A DNA stretch of 64,000 nt from Chrysopilus asiliformis (lineage: Eukaryota; Arthropoda; Insecta; Diptera; Rhagionidae): contig OZ035961.1 in assembly GCA_964034945.1 (NCBI GenBank), positions 62,027,629 through 62,091,628 of the forward strand, written 5' to 3'. Position numbers and translations under genes: made by a program. This document shows positions 52,600 to 63,671 of this stretch, in pieces (positions within the stretch are counted from its first letter, which is position 1; every line of letters starts with the position of its first letter). The notes under the pieces were generated by a model. It saw only the letters and a program-made list of their open reading frames with translations. It was not told the DNA's origin and made no database searches.

Positions 52600-54290
52600 A
52601 CGACGCTGGGGGTCCATTTTGCATTTAGAGTAGGTTGGCTATACATACTACGGTAATCTTTTAGAACCGCAAATAAAGCTGGCTAAACGATTTAGTGGAT
52701 TTTTTCCAATATCTTGAGAGTTAAGGAAACGATTGCCAAGGACAATTGCACAAGAAGTGTTCTGCTGTCTCTTCCCCCTCATCACACAAATTGCAGGATG
52801 GATCCTCAACTAAGCCAATCTTATGTAAATGGTAGCTTAGTTTACAGTGACCAGTGAGGAACTGAATTTTAAAAGATTTCTCAAAGTGTACTTTGGAAAT
52901 CTAATGATCAGTGGGCATTTCAATTTCAGGCATGGCCTTTGTTAGTTCTGTCCAGATGGACATGTGAGTATGGTCCAGAAGTCTGCCAACCCTTTTATGA
53001 GTTATATTGAGCCTGAGCGCGGCAAACATAGCTTGCTCTTTAATAAAGATATCTAAGGGAAGCAGGTTGATGATAATCTCCAGCGCTGCTGTGGGACAGG
53101 ATCTCATTGCCCCCGTTATGCTGATGCAAGCTATACGTTGAAGTTTATTCAATTCATCTCTCACAGATGAGAGCCTCGTCCTTTGCCACCAGACTACTGC
53201 TGCATAAGCTAGAGTTGGCCTGATAATGGCCGTGTAAATCCAAAAAATTATTGTTGGCGATAGTCCCCAAGTGCGTGAGAAAGCTCTCTTACATTGTAAA
53301 AAACAAAGATAGCGTTATTCACTTTTTTGGTAACATGAGTTCTCCAGTATAGTTTTTTATCAAGAGTGACTCCCAGGAATTTGACCTCATTATAGAGTAC
53401 TAAGCGATGTTTGTTTACAGTAGGCATTATTAAGTCATCAACCTTTCTTTTGTTGGTGAAGATAATTGATTTAATTTTCTCCAAGGACACTTAAGTATTT
53501 GCCCTTATTTGAAATTGCAATATCATCTGCGTAGCCAATTGCAAAAATGCCTTTCGAGTTCAGCTGATGTAGTAGATCGTCTACAACTAAACACCATAGC
53601 AGTGGTGATAAAACACCGTCCTGGGGGCAGCCTTTTACAGTAGCAATAGATGCTTCATAATTACCAATTTTCGTTTCGATCTTTCTAGTGTCCAACATGT
53701 TATAAATCCACCTAGTAGTGGTTTCATCAACTCCCCTTGTGGTCAGAGCTGATCTAATGGCTTCAAAAGAGGTGTTGTCAAAGGCACCTTCAATGTCTAT
53801 CAGTACACAGAGGTTAAAGTCCTTATGCTGCATGCCATGTTCTATTTCTGATATCATGTGATGAAGCGCTGCTTCTGTAGATTTACCTTTTTGATAGGCA
53901 AATTGTTTTGGTTGGAGAGTCAAATTTAGTTGTAATTCATCTCGAAGGTAAATTTCAACTAGTTTCTCCAGTGACTTCAGTATAAAGCTCATAAGATTGA
54001 TGGGCCTGTATGATTTGGCTAGGTAGTAAGTTTGCTTGCCTGGTTTAGGAATGAAGATTACTTTCACTCTCCTCCATGAACTGGGAATGTAACAGAAGGC
54101 AATGCCTGCTCTATAAAGGTCATGGAGAGGAGTAATAAGTGAATCTAGCCGTTTTTGTAAACAGGTAGGATATATTTCATCTGGACCGGGAGGTGCAAAC
54201 CCGTTAATGACCCATGATATTTTCTCTTTGGAAACAATTCTGTCTGCAGTAGACTAGTCCGCCGAGCTCTGTACTACTTCAGCAACAGGT
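52600..54290 (-). pseudogene. RNase H-type non-LTR retrotransposon, decayed
   Basis: Read from right to left: linker, then RT 'IPSSWRRVKVIFIPKPGK' and 'SYRPINLMSFILKSLEKLV', 'KGKSTEAALHHMISEIEHGM' and 'VLIDIEGAFDNTSFEAI', and the catalytic 'IGYADDIAIS' (about 53530). A deletion of about 50 codons follows, then 'VKFLGVTLDKKLYWRTH', 'LNKLQRIACISITGAMRSCP' and 'AALEIIINLLPLDIFI'. The RNase H region is missing near 52905, and a C-terminal Cys motif 'CNLCDEGEETAEHFLCNCPW' ends near 52740. The layout is that of LOA/R1-like elements, like the copy at 26-29.7 kb but from a different family. Confidence 0.9.
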
Positions 54291-54299
54291 TTGTCTAGG

Positions 54300-54580
54300 T
54301 ATGGGACATGCCCTGGAAAATGACCGATAGATTAAAACCCGCTTATATTAGAGAGCAATCATGATGATATTTGTTTCAATCAAATTCTCTTTTACTCAGA
54401 ATTTATAGAATTACCAATTCGTAAGCAGTCAATGAAAAATTATAAACAATAAACAAGAATGAATCTTTGTCAATTTCTAAAGAGATAAATAGTTTTTCAA
54501 ATTATTTAATTCAAATAAAAAAATAAAAATACTACTTTTGAAGCTACAGGACCGATTCATTTTTCGAACTCTTTTGCATA
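54300..54580. other. Spacer, nothing recognised
   Basis: AT-rich sequence between the non-LTR remnant and the next BEL fragment. No features seen. Confidence 0.4.
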
Positions 54581-54589
54581 AGTCAAATA

Positions 54590-54945
54590 AAGCTAGTGGA
54601 TGACTTTGAGTTTCGACATATTCCACAAAGAGCTCCTCATTTTGGGGGAGGCGGCAGTAAAATCAACGAAAACACTTCTTTACAAAACATTGCAAGCTAC
54701 AACTTTGTCCTTCCAGTCGTTGCTACCAAATCGAAGCCGTGCTGAATTCGCGGCCAATATGCTCTATATCGGATGACCCCAATGACGAAGACGTACTAAC
54801 TCCGGCTCACTTCTGGTCTAGTGCGCCTTTAGAGTGTTTAGTGGAGCCTGACTTCTCTTCTTTATCTGCGTCATAAGTGCAAAAATGGCGTCTTATATCA
54901 ACATTTATGAAAGAGGTGGACCGCCGAGTTTCTATCATCGCTATA
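54590..54945 (+). pseudogene. BEL/Pao integrase fragment
   Basis: Pieces in changing frames: 'IPQRAPHFGG' (region of the catalytic Glu), 'EAVLNSRPICSISDDPNDED' and 'VLTPAHFWSSAPLECLVEPD', then 'WRLISTFMKEVDRR'. This is the end of the integrase core and the start of the DUF5641-like region. Several frameshifts. It is the fourth BEL copy in the window. Confidence 0.8.
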
Positions 54946-54949
54946 AATA

Positions 54950-55160
54950 ATTTTATTTTGCTCTGCAAAATTTTCCAAAAAATCAGATTTTTTTGTATAA
55001 GAAAGTCATGTGCTGATCAGAAATTTTCTGGCTATTTTTTTTTTTTTTGCTTTATAATATTTTCCAAAAAAAAATCGATTTTTTTGGTGTAAGTAAGTCA
55101 TGTGCTGCTTAGACATTTTCTGGCTAATTTTATTTTGTATAAGAAAATCATGTGCTGTTC
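54950..55160. repeat. Diverged monomers of the 235-bp satellite
   Basis: 'AAGAAAGTCATGTGCTG', 'GAAATTTTCTGGCTA' and 'ATTTTCCAAAAAAAAATCG' recur about every 75-85 bases. The same words build the array at 56205-57700, so these are outlying relatives. Confidence 0.65.
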
Positions 55161-55387
55161 AGAAATTATAATTGCCACTCATGCAATTTTTGAAAGAAAA
55201 GAGTCACTGACTTACCAGATTCAGTGAACTAGGTTTTGTTAAACCACAAATAAAATTATTCGTTGTTCCACCTCGATTTGTAATCAAGCAGTCTCGGGAT
55301 CAAAATTTGTTGTTTGAATTTAAGTTTTAATTATAAAGGTAAAAACATAACAAAAGCTATAATTGCCAATCTGGCAGTTATTGAAAA

Positions 55388-55896
55388 CCCGTATGGTGAT
55401 ATTCGTATCAAAATTCGAACAGTTATACCAAAATTCCACTTTGAAGTCAAACTTTCCAATAAGATTTTTTAAAATTTATTCCAATCGGATTTTGATGTAT
55501 GGGAGTTTTATGTAGAATCATATCCTAAATAACTTTTGTTCTTGGACTTTTTTGATAAGATGAACCATTTTTGAGATATTCACAAAAAACGATTTCGTTC
55601 GTATGGGGGGTACCCCCCTAATGGTCCATTTTTGCCCATTAACGAACTTAGCCTCGCATTTTACGAAAAACTTATCTGCGCAAAATTTCAAGTCTCTAGC
55701 TCAATCCGTGCGCCCGCAATCCGCGCCACAGACAGACAGACGGACAGACGGACGGACAGACGGACGGACATGCAAAATTCAATTTTTTTATCATTCTAAA
55801 CACACTGGTGTAATTCATTTTTGTGTGTGATGACGGGATCTTGGCGTTACAAACGGTAAGGCAAAGTTAATATACCCTTTGGTTTCACCATACGGG
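55388..55896. mobile_element. TIR element with GACA/GACG tail, about 510 bp
   Basis: The left end CCCGTATGGTGA and the right end GGTTTCACCATACGGGTATA are inverted repeats. Inside are 'GCAAAATTTCAAGTCTCTAG' and the run GACAGACAGACGGACAGACG (55733-55770), then an end sequence AATATACCCTTT...ACGGGTATAAA. This arrangement closely follows a family of non-autonomous repeats common in fly genomes that end in TATACCC/GGGTATA. No coding capacity. Confidence 0.65.
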
Positions 55897-55919
55897 TATA
55901 AACCAGAGATGAAAATATT

Positions 55920-56165
55920 TCTCAATTTTTATAAAGACTCACTTCTGATGAGGAATATTTATATCGACCAGAATAACACTCACTTCTGATGAGGAATATT
56001 TATGTCGAGCAAAATAAAACTCAGTCCTGATGAGGAATATTTTTGCCGAGCAGAATAAAACTCTTTTTTAAAGAGATTTAAAATGTTGTGAAAAACTTAT
56101 ACTCAATGAGTTTTTGAAAAACTCCTTGACTTAAAAAACTCTATTCGAAGAGGAATATTTATATT
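55920..56165. repeat. 47-bp tandem repeats, left side of hAT-like element
   Basis: Three to four imperfect copies of 'CTGATGAGGAATATTTAT' with CGAGCA-AATAAAACTC between them. The right side at 57835-57965 has an inverted-sense counterpart with similar unit length. Confidence 0.8.
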
Positions 56166-56204
56166 GAGCAAAATAAATCCCATCATCCACCCATCACCAC
56201 CCCA

Positions 56205-57700
56205 TAAAAGCAACATAATATTAAAAAGACCACGTATCAAACAAAGCGAGAAACATCGTAAACGATAAGAAAGTCGTGTGCTGTTCAGAAATTTCCTCGC
56301 TAATTTTATTTTGCTCTAGGGTATTTTCCAAAAAAAAAATAATTTTTGGAAAAAAAAATCCCCCCCCCCCTCCACCTCCCCCTTCCCCTTCCCCCCTCCC
56401 CCTACTAACCCACCCATCATCCACCCATCACCACCCCATAAAAGCAACATAATATTAAAAAGACCACGTATCAAACAAAGCGAAAAACACCGTAAACGAT
56501 AAGAAAGTCGTGTGCTGTTCAGAAATTTCCTCGCTAATTTTATTTTGCTCTAGGGTATTTTCCAAAAAAAAAAAATTTTTGGAAAAAAAAATCCCCCCCC
56601 CTCCACCTCCCCTTTCCCCTTCCCCCCTCACCCCACCCCCTACTAACCCACCCATCATCCACCCATCACCACCCCATAAAAGCAACATAATATTAAAAAG
56701 ACCACGTATCAAACAAAGCGAGAAACATCGTAAACGATAAGAAAGTCGTGTGCTGTTCAGAAATTTCCTCGCTAATTTTATTTTGCTCTAGGGTATTTTC
56801 CAAAAAAAAAATAATTTTTGGAAAAAAAAATCCCCCCCCCCTCCACCTCCCCCTTCCCCTTCCCCCCTCCCCCTACTAACCCACCCATCATCCACCCATC
56901 ACCACCCCATAAAAGCAACATAATATTAAAAAGACCAAGTATCAAACAAAGCGAGAAACACCGTAAACGATAAGAAAGTCGTGTGCTGTTCAGAAATTTC
57001 CTCGCTAATTTTATTTTGCTCTAGGGTATTTTCCAAAAAAAAAAAAATTTTTGGAAAAAAAAATCCCCCCCCTCCACCTCCCCTTTCCCCTTCCCCCCTC
57101 ACCCCACCCCCTACTAACCCACCCATCATCCACCCATCACCACCCCATAAAAGCAACATAATATTAAAAAGACCACGTATCAAACAAAGCGAGAAACATC
57201 GTAAACGATAAGAAAGTCGTGTGCTGTTCAGAAATTTCCTCCCTAATTTTATTTTGCTCTAGGGTATTTTCCTAAAAAAAATTTTTTTGTATAAGAAAGT
57301 CGTGTGCTGTTCAGACATTTCCTCGCTAATTTTATTTTGCTCTAGGGTATTTTCCTGAAAAAAAAAATTTTTTTGTATAAGAAAGTCATGTGCTGTTCAG
57401 AAATTTCCTCCCTAATTTTATTTTGCTCCGTACTATTTTCCAAAAAAAAAATTTTTGGAAAAAAATCCCCCCCTCCCCCACCACCACCCCTTCCCCCCTC
57501 ACCCCACCCCCTACTAACCCACCCATCATCCACCCATCACCACCCCATAAAAGCAACATAATATTAAAAAGACCACGTATCAAACAAAGCGAGAAACATC
57601 GTAAACGATAAGAAAGTCGTGTGCTGTTCAGAAATTTCCTCCCTAATTTTATTTTGCTCCGTACTATTTTCCAAAAAAAGAAATCACCCCCCCTACCACC
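56205..57700. repeat. 235-bp satellite with 471-bp dimer structure
   Basis: Units starting AAAAGCAACATAATATTA occur at about 56206, 56440, 56678, 56911, 57149 and 57549. Units alternate between about 234 and 238 bp, and every second unit is nearly identical, giving a 471-bp higher-order repeat. Each has AAACGATAAGAAAGTCGTGT, GCTCTAGGGTATTTTCC, an A-run, a C-rich run and ACCCACCCATCATCCACCCA. The last part is irregular, with partial units at 57260-57420. Frames through the C-rich runs are not genes. Confidence 0.9.
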
Positions 57701-57834
57701 CCCCAGAAAAAAGTTTCATACAAAGTAAAAAAAAAATATCGTTTTCATTTACTTTACAATAAATAATAATTTCTTATCGTACACTAGCCACACCATACAA
57801 AATCGACCAAATGAGTTTTTCGTCAGCTCAGCGA

Positions 57835-57965
57835 AATAAAACTCATTGGAACTGATATTTATTTTCAGGAAATATTTATCTCTCATTAGAACTGATATTT
57901 ATTTTCAGGAAATATTTATCTCTCATTAGAACTGATATTTATTTACAGAAAATATTTATCTCTCT
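57835..57965. repeat. 47-bp tandem repeats, right side of hAT-like element
   Basis: Three copies of about 47 bp containing AACTGATATTTATTTTCAGG and AAATATTTATCTCTCATTAG. The last is slightly diverged (TTTACAGA). Confidence 0.85.
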
Positions 57966-58195
57966 TCTTGAGTTTTTCGTCGCACAAGTAAAACTCATCT
58001 CCTTCAGAGATATTTTTTCACATAGCGAAAACGTTATTAGTCGTGAGTGAAACTTGAAAGGAGAGATAAAGAGAGAAAAAATAACTCTTATTTTCATCTC
58101 TGGTATAAACACTTACCTTTCTTTAAAATATATATACAAAAAATTAAGAGAACTTTGAGCGAAATTGACGGACAAAGGCTCTCCTCCATTACCAT

Positions 58196-59337
58196 TAGTG
58201 GCGGGCGGGTAATGCGTATTCGGTTATTAAAATTCGTTACTTAAAATTAAAGTCAGTACCGAATATATCTTAAGAAATGTATTCGTTACATAGTTGCAAT
58301 TCGTTACATACTCAGTTGCAATTCGTTACATACTCAGTTGCGCATATTGTATTGACTGAATACTGTATGGATAGCCGAAATGAGTAAGATTTTCTCTTTT
58401 TCTTTGTTTCGCTATCCTGGGTATTAGTGTGTTCATACACGCTTCAATGCAAATACACCATCTCCGTTCACTTGTTGCTCTATATCGAAGATAAAAACAT
58501 CTCTGTGTGTGGGTAAACTACAGAAGTCCATGCTATAAGCATGGGTGCGTTAAGTGTGCCAGAAGAACGATCGGTCGAGCACTTTTCTTTCCCTTTCTGC
58601 TTCCTATTGTCAGACGCGCTTCATTGTTTTGTTTCATAGTTTTGTTTTTTCCCTCTCCGCTTTTGGTAGATGTGTTTGCAGATACCCAGTCGCAATCATC
58701 AATTCTTGTATTTAATTCTCATTTCGCTTATGCATGAAATAATACCGAATACATAGAACCGAATCTCCAAATTGACTACATACGAATGGCTATTACCCGG
58801 AACCGAATCTCCAAATTTAAAGATACGATTGAATATTACCCGGAACCGAATCAACTATATTAAGTATTCGTTTCAAGAACGCATTTTGTTTTGATTACTT
58901 TTCCGAACCGAATACAAAGAAACGAATTTTTCTAAACTGAATATATGTCTCAATTCGCATCGTAATCGTTTCTCATTCATTCATATTCATATTCGATTGA
59001 GGGAAAACTTTTGGAACAAACTGTATGGATGTTCTATGGATGGCAAGTTTTTGCATGCATATATTACAAGTTATAAATTTATATTATTTTTCTGTACTTA
59101 TAATTTTTCGATAGGAATTTGGAAATATAATTTTGTTATTTATTGTCTGATTTCGACTTTGCGCACATCCATCAGCTGTGGAGATCGTAGGGGTTTGTTC
59201 TCATCACCTACTAGATAGACCACTAGGCGTCATCGCCCGGGTTTTGAGTAAAAGTAACGAATATTAGGTATTCGTTACTTTTGTTGAAATAACGAATTAA
59301 TACCGGGTAATGAAAGTAACGAATTCTCCCATCCCTA
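58196..59337. mobile_element. hAT-like non-autonomous element, 8-bp duplication, 1142 bp
   Basis: The ends TAGTGGCGGGC and, in reverse, TAGGGATGGGA are hAT-like, and ATTACCAT flanks both sides (58188-58195 and 59338-59345). Subterminal regions carry many copies of TTCGTTAC and CCGAAT/ATTCGG on both strands (58215-58340, 58740-58930, 59250-59325). No transposase frame was found. Confidence 0.85.
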
Positions 59338-59345
59338 ATTACCAT

Positions 59346-59950
59346 GACTTCGGCAACAGCAAAAAAATAGAGACACATTTATGTGAAGATACGTTGACGA
59401 GAAAGGGAGATAAGAATCAACTGCAAAAATTTGTCGGCAATTGCAAGAATAATTTCCCCTGTTTTTTATGGCGATTTCTACTACAATCACACAGTAAGCA
59501 CTGACACAAGCACGGACACATTCAAACGGTTATTATATGTTAGCGTGATGTCATTTTTCTCCTTCGCATGCATAGTTAAAAGCTTTGTTACCATGCCAAT
59601 TTGAACATTATATTCATAGCATAAGGTTTGATATGATTGCTATAAAATTGTAAAACTGGAAGGGATAGCGTTTAACTTGTATTCAGTCATTCCTTTTTAG
59701 ATCTACATAAGTCTATCTTGCTCTAGTTTTCTGCATTTTTTTGCAGTTACAGAAGTCATGGTAATGGAGAAAGCCTTAAATCCACAAAGTCATTTACACA
59801 CATTTTTATCATTAAAATATAAAGAATTGAATAGTACTGTGGAAAAGTTGATGGAAGTTTGCACCAAGTAAAATTTTACGCGTGGGTTCAAAACTTCTTG
59901 GGGATTTTTAAACTTTTTTCGATTTTTTTCATTTTATACATTTCACATTT
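59346..59950. other. Intron sequence, nothing recognised
   Basis: AT-rich, with only short random frames. No repeat or gene was seen. Confidence 0.5.
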
Positions 59951-59954
59951 TTAT

Positions 59955-61620
59955 ACCCGTATGGTGAAATCAAAGCTATGTAGATTTTCAAAATTTGAAA
60001 CGGAAGGTCCTGTAAGGATAATGAAAATATCCTTTTTCCCATTTTTCCCCGGAAAAATTTGCATTATAGGGTTTTTGGGGTCGCTGATCACGAATCCGGT
60101 ATTAGATTTTCAGAATTCGAAACGGAAGATCCTGTAAGGATAATGAAAATATCCTTTTTCCCATTTTTCCCCGGAAAAATTGGCATTATGAGGTTTTTGG
60201 GGTCGCTGATCACGAATCCGGTATTAGATTTTCAAAATTCGAAACGGAAGGTCCTGTAAGGATAATGAAAATATCCCTTTTCCCATTTTTCCCCGGAAAA
60301 ATTGTCATTATGGGGTTTTTGGGGTCGCTGATCACGAATCCGGCATTAGATTTTCAAAATTCGAAACGGAAGGTCCTGTAAGGATAATGAAAATATCCTT
60401 TTTCCCATTTTTCCCCGGGAAAAATTTGCATTATAGGGTTTTTGGGGTCGCTGATCACGAATCCGGTATTAGATTTTCAAAATTCGAAACGGAAGGTCCT
60501 GTAAGGATAATGAAAATATCCTTTTTCCCATTTTTCCCCGGAAAAATTGGCATTATGAGGTTTTTGGGGTTGCTGATCACGAATCCGGTATTAGATTTTC
60601 AAAATTCGAAACGGAAGGTCCTGTAAGGATAATGAAAATATCCTTTTTCCCATTTTTCCCCGAAAAAATTGGCATTATGGGGTTTTTGGGGTCGCTGATC
60701 ACGAATCCGGTATTAGAATTTCAAAATTTGAAACGAAAGGTTCTGTAAGGATAACACAAATATCCTTTTTCCATTTTTTCCCGAAAAAAATGCCAATATG
60801 GGGTTTTTGGGGTCGCTGATCACGAATCCGGTATTATATTTTCAAAATTCGAAACGGAAGGTCCTGTAGAGATAATGAAAACCTCCTTTTTCCCATTTTT
60901 TACCGGAGAAATTGGCATTAGGGGTTTTTGGGGTCACTGATCACGAATCCGATATTAGATTTGCAAAACTGACGCGGAAGGTCCTGAAAGGATAACGCAA
61001 ATATCCCTTTTCCCATTATTCCCCGGGAAAATTGGCATTATGTTTGGGATCACTGATCACGAATCCGATATTAGATTTTCAAAATTCGAAACCAAAAAGT
61101 CCTGTAAGGATAAATATCCTTTTTCCCGTTTTTCCTTGGAAAAATCGGTATAAGGGGGTTTTTGGGGCGCTGATCACGAATCCGGTATTAGATTTTCAAA
61201 ATTCGAAACGGAAGGTCCTGTAAGAATAACGCAAATATCCTTTTTCCAGTTTTTACTGGGAAAAATCGTCATTAGGGGGTTTTTGGGGTAGCTGATCACG
61301 AATCCGGTTTTGGAATTTCAAAATTCTAACCGAAAAGTCCTGCGAGGTTAACGCAAATATCCTTTTTCCAGTTTTTACTGGGAAAAATTATGGGGTTCTT
61401 GGGGTCGCTGATCACGAATCTGGTGTTGGAATTTCAAAATTCTAACCGTAAAGTCCTGTAAGGATAACGGAAATGTCCTTTTTCCAATTTTTCTCGCAAA
61501 AACAGTCTTTGGGAGGTTTTTAGGGTTGCTTATCACGAATCTGGAGTTGGAATTTCAAAATTCGAAACGGAAGGTCCTGTAAGGATAACATTTTTTTCCA
61601 AGACTTTTTAAGTTATTTAT
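59955..61620 (-). repeat. Second 122-bp satellite array, inverted and diverged
   Basis: It is preceded by TTATACCCGTATGGTGAAAT, the same terminal motif as at 55388 and 55891. About 13 units of about 122 bp follow with CTGATCACGAATCCGG, GAAACGGAAGGTCCTGTAAG, GATAATGAAAATATCC and GGTTTTTGGGGTCGCTGA. In reverse these match the unit at 20.7-24.1 kb (TCAGCGACCCCAAAAACC, CTTACAGGACC). Units toward 61600 are progressively more diverged, with length changes. The frames across it are repeat artefacts. Confidence 0.9.
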
Positions 61621-61794
61621 GGTTTTTTGGCATTCTAAAATTTATACAAAAAACTTTTAGCTGCCAACGAAGGGTCTGCTAGTAAATTTAAAAAAAAGAC
61701 CAGTTCTATCAAAAAGTTGGAGTATTAAAAATATTTCGCCAAATTGATAATTTTTTAAAAGCTTGTACACTTAAAATTGTATCATCATTGTAAA

Positions 61795-61985
61795 CTTTTC
61801 ATTGAATTTAATCTTTATTAAAATTTTCATTCCTTTTCAAAACGTAAAACTTTTTCAAAGCGTAAAAAATTTTCATTGAATTTTATTCTTTCAATAAATT
61901 TTCATTCTTTTTCAAAGCGTAAAAAATTTTCATTAAATTTTACTCTCAATAAATTTTCATTTCTTTTCAAAGCGTAAAATGGTCT
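61795..61985. repeat. Short tandem repeats of about 55 bp
   Basis: Three to four imperfect copies of TTTTCAAAGCGTAAAA with CATTGAATTT-ATTCTTTCAATAAATTTTCATT. The array ends where the next TIR element starts. Confidence 0.75.
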
Positions 61986-62727
61986 TACCACAAATTTAAT
62001 ATTAACTAGATCGCGCTAAGTCATGCTTTTACATTCTATCGTTTACATTCATTGAACATGCGAGTTGTAAGATATCCCATTTTTGAAAATCGTAACTTTG
62101 GTGAGAAAATTTGAATTCAAACCATAAGATATATGCGAAAATTTGTAACATTGAGATCGAAAATGCGAACTACAAACTTTAAAATTTCTTTCAACTTCAC
62201 CCTGATGAATAGTAAGCAATTTGCACCATTCTGAAGATTTTTCTTTATTTGCTAACTTGCGTTCTGTGTCTTGAATATCTGAGAGTAACCGTGTACTGGA
62301 GTTTAATGTACCCCAGCCACAAAAAATTCAATATTAAATCAACGGATGAACCGATTCCAAAGGTTTTTATTTTCATGGGATTTGTGAACATTTTTTATCG
62401 AAATCGGTCAACTCTAGTTATAAGGCTTTAAAGACAATCAAAAAACCGTAAATCCAAAAGTGGCTTGAAATCTTTGGAATTTAATAAAATTTTATAATAA
62501 ATGTTTTTCTGGCTTGTAGTATAGATCGTCAAGACTTATGCTGTCAAATTTCAGCTCAAGCGGTCGAGTAATTTTTGAATCGCGTTCAAACAGTTTTGTC
62601 AAAAAAGTTGTAAATTTCTTCACGCATCTTCCTCTTCCTCTTACTTCGAAATAATGTGGAATTCTCTGGGACTATTTGAGACAGCAGATGGCGCGATCTA
62701 GGTTATATTAAATCTACGGTTAGACCA
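61980..62727. mobile_element. Candidate TIR element, about 750 bp
   Basis: The left end TGGTCTTACCAC with ATTTAATATTAACTAGATCG and CGC is mirrored at the right end (GCGCGATCTAGG, ATATTAAAT, GGTTAGACCA). The inverted repeats are about 40 bp with gaps. No clear target duplication was found, and no transposase is present. Confidence 0.6.
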
Positions 62728-62855
62728 TGCAAACACTTTTTTCATAATTTTAAAATCTTTAATATCCTGCAAAGTTTAACAGATAAAAATAATTTCACCC
62801 GGATATGAGAGGTTCTAGTGCTACTTACATATTTAGTTTATATAAAACCATAGTG

Positions 62856-63370
62856 CAGTGGGTCCTCGGTTGGTAAACTTGATCCGCCCCTGAACAATGT
62901 TCACAAACCGAAGCCTTCACGAACCGATATAAAAAATGTAAAATGATTTAATCCGTTCCCGCGCCTCGAAAAATTGGTTATTCAAACCCATTCTTTATGC
63001 TAAAATCATATATAAAACAGTGAAAATTTATTAAATACTAAGCAAAGTAAATAAACTCAGACATAGGAAAAATATGAACGAAAATAAAAAACTGTTTTAG
63101 CTGTTCAAAGGATGTGATGAAAGGAAAAGATATGGTTTCGACGAGCAACCTCCTTTCTGAAAAACGAGATACGACATACAACGGTGTTATTTAGGTTTTC
63201 TCTTTCTCTTGCAGATTACTCGACTCTAATTGAAATCCACCGGATCACTTTTTTCTCTTACTTTTTACCTGTCCGAAATATTGTCCCGAAATATAAACGT
63301 ATATTACGAGCTCAAAAGTAGTTCGCGAACCGTAATGTTTACCAAGGCTTTCACGAACCGAGGCTCCACT
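62856..63370. mobile_element. Candidate Tigger/mariner-type TIR element, about 515 bp
   Basis: The left end CAGTGGGTCCTCGGTT and, in reverse, the right end TAGTGGAGCCTCGGTT form inverted repeats, with further AACCGAAG/CACGAACCG motifs inside. CAGTGG-type ends with CCTCGGTT are common in Tigger-like MITEs. The right side runs into AT repeats, so the TA duplication cannot be judged. Confidence 0.6.
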
Positions 63371-63452
63371 ATATATAATATAATGTAATATATATTATAT
63401 ATATTATAAACCCAGCCTTAGTGAGCGTCTACGTGTTGGTTGGAACATGCTG

Positions 63453-63459
<7 letters not shown>

Positions 63460-63514
<55 letters not shown>
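63460..63514. repeat. (AT)n microsatellite
   Basis: An uninterrupted run of AT of about 55 bases. A less regular AT-rich stretch lies at 63370-63410. Confidence 0.95.
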
Positions 63515-63518
<4 letters not shown>

Positions 63519-63671
63519 TTATTAGTAAATGTTATATATGCCTGGAAAATGTGCATGATACTATATTCAATTCATTCGTATAATTACATCTAAAGCAGTA
63601 TGCCCCAATATATGTTAGTTATTAATGAAGGAAAGACAACCATAGTGATGTTCAATAATGTTGTTACTTAC

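Larger units (their letters stand above)
55904..58102. mobile_element. hAT-like non-autonomous element, 8-bp duplication, 2.2 kb
   Basis: The ends CAGAGATGAAAAT are inverted repeats, and GTATAAAC flanks both sides exactly (55896-55903 and 58103-58110). An 8-bp duplication plus a CAGAGATG-type terminus fits hAT. Inside, three 47-bp repeats near the left end (CTGATGAGGAATATTTAT) and three near the right end (AACTGATATTTATTTTCAGG) flank a 235-bp satellite. There is no transposase. The element was inserted near the end of the preceding TIR element. Confidence 0.85.

Noticed and set aside
56221..57611. Glycine-rich or proline-rich frames of 60-85 codons
   Set aside because: They are translations of C-rich and A-rich runs in the 235-bp satellite and repeat with its period.
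63615..63671. Extension of the right-edge exon to the stop codon at 63615
   Set aside because: A consensus GTAAGT donor at 63671 and loss of protein-like composition after it indicate that the last 19 codons are intron.
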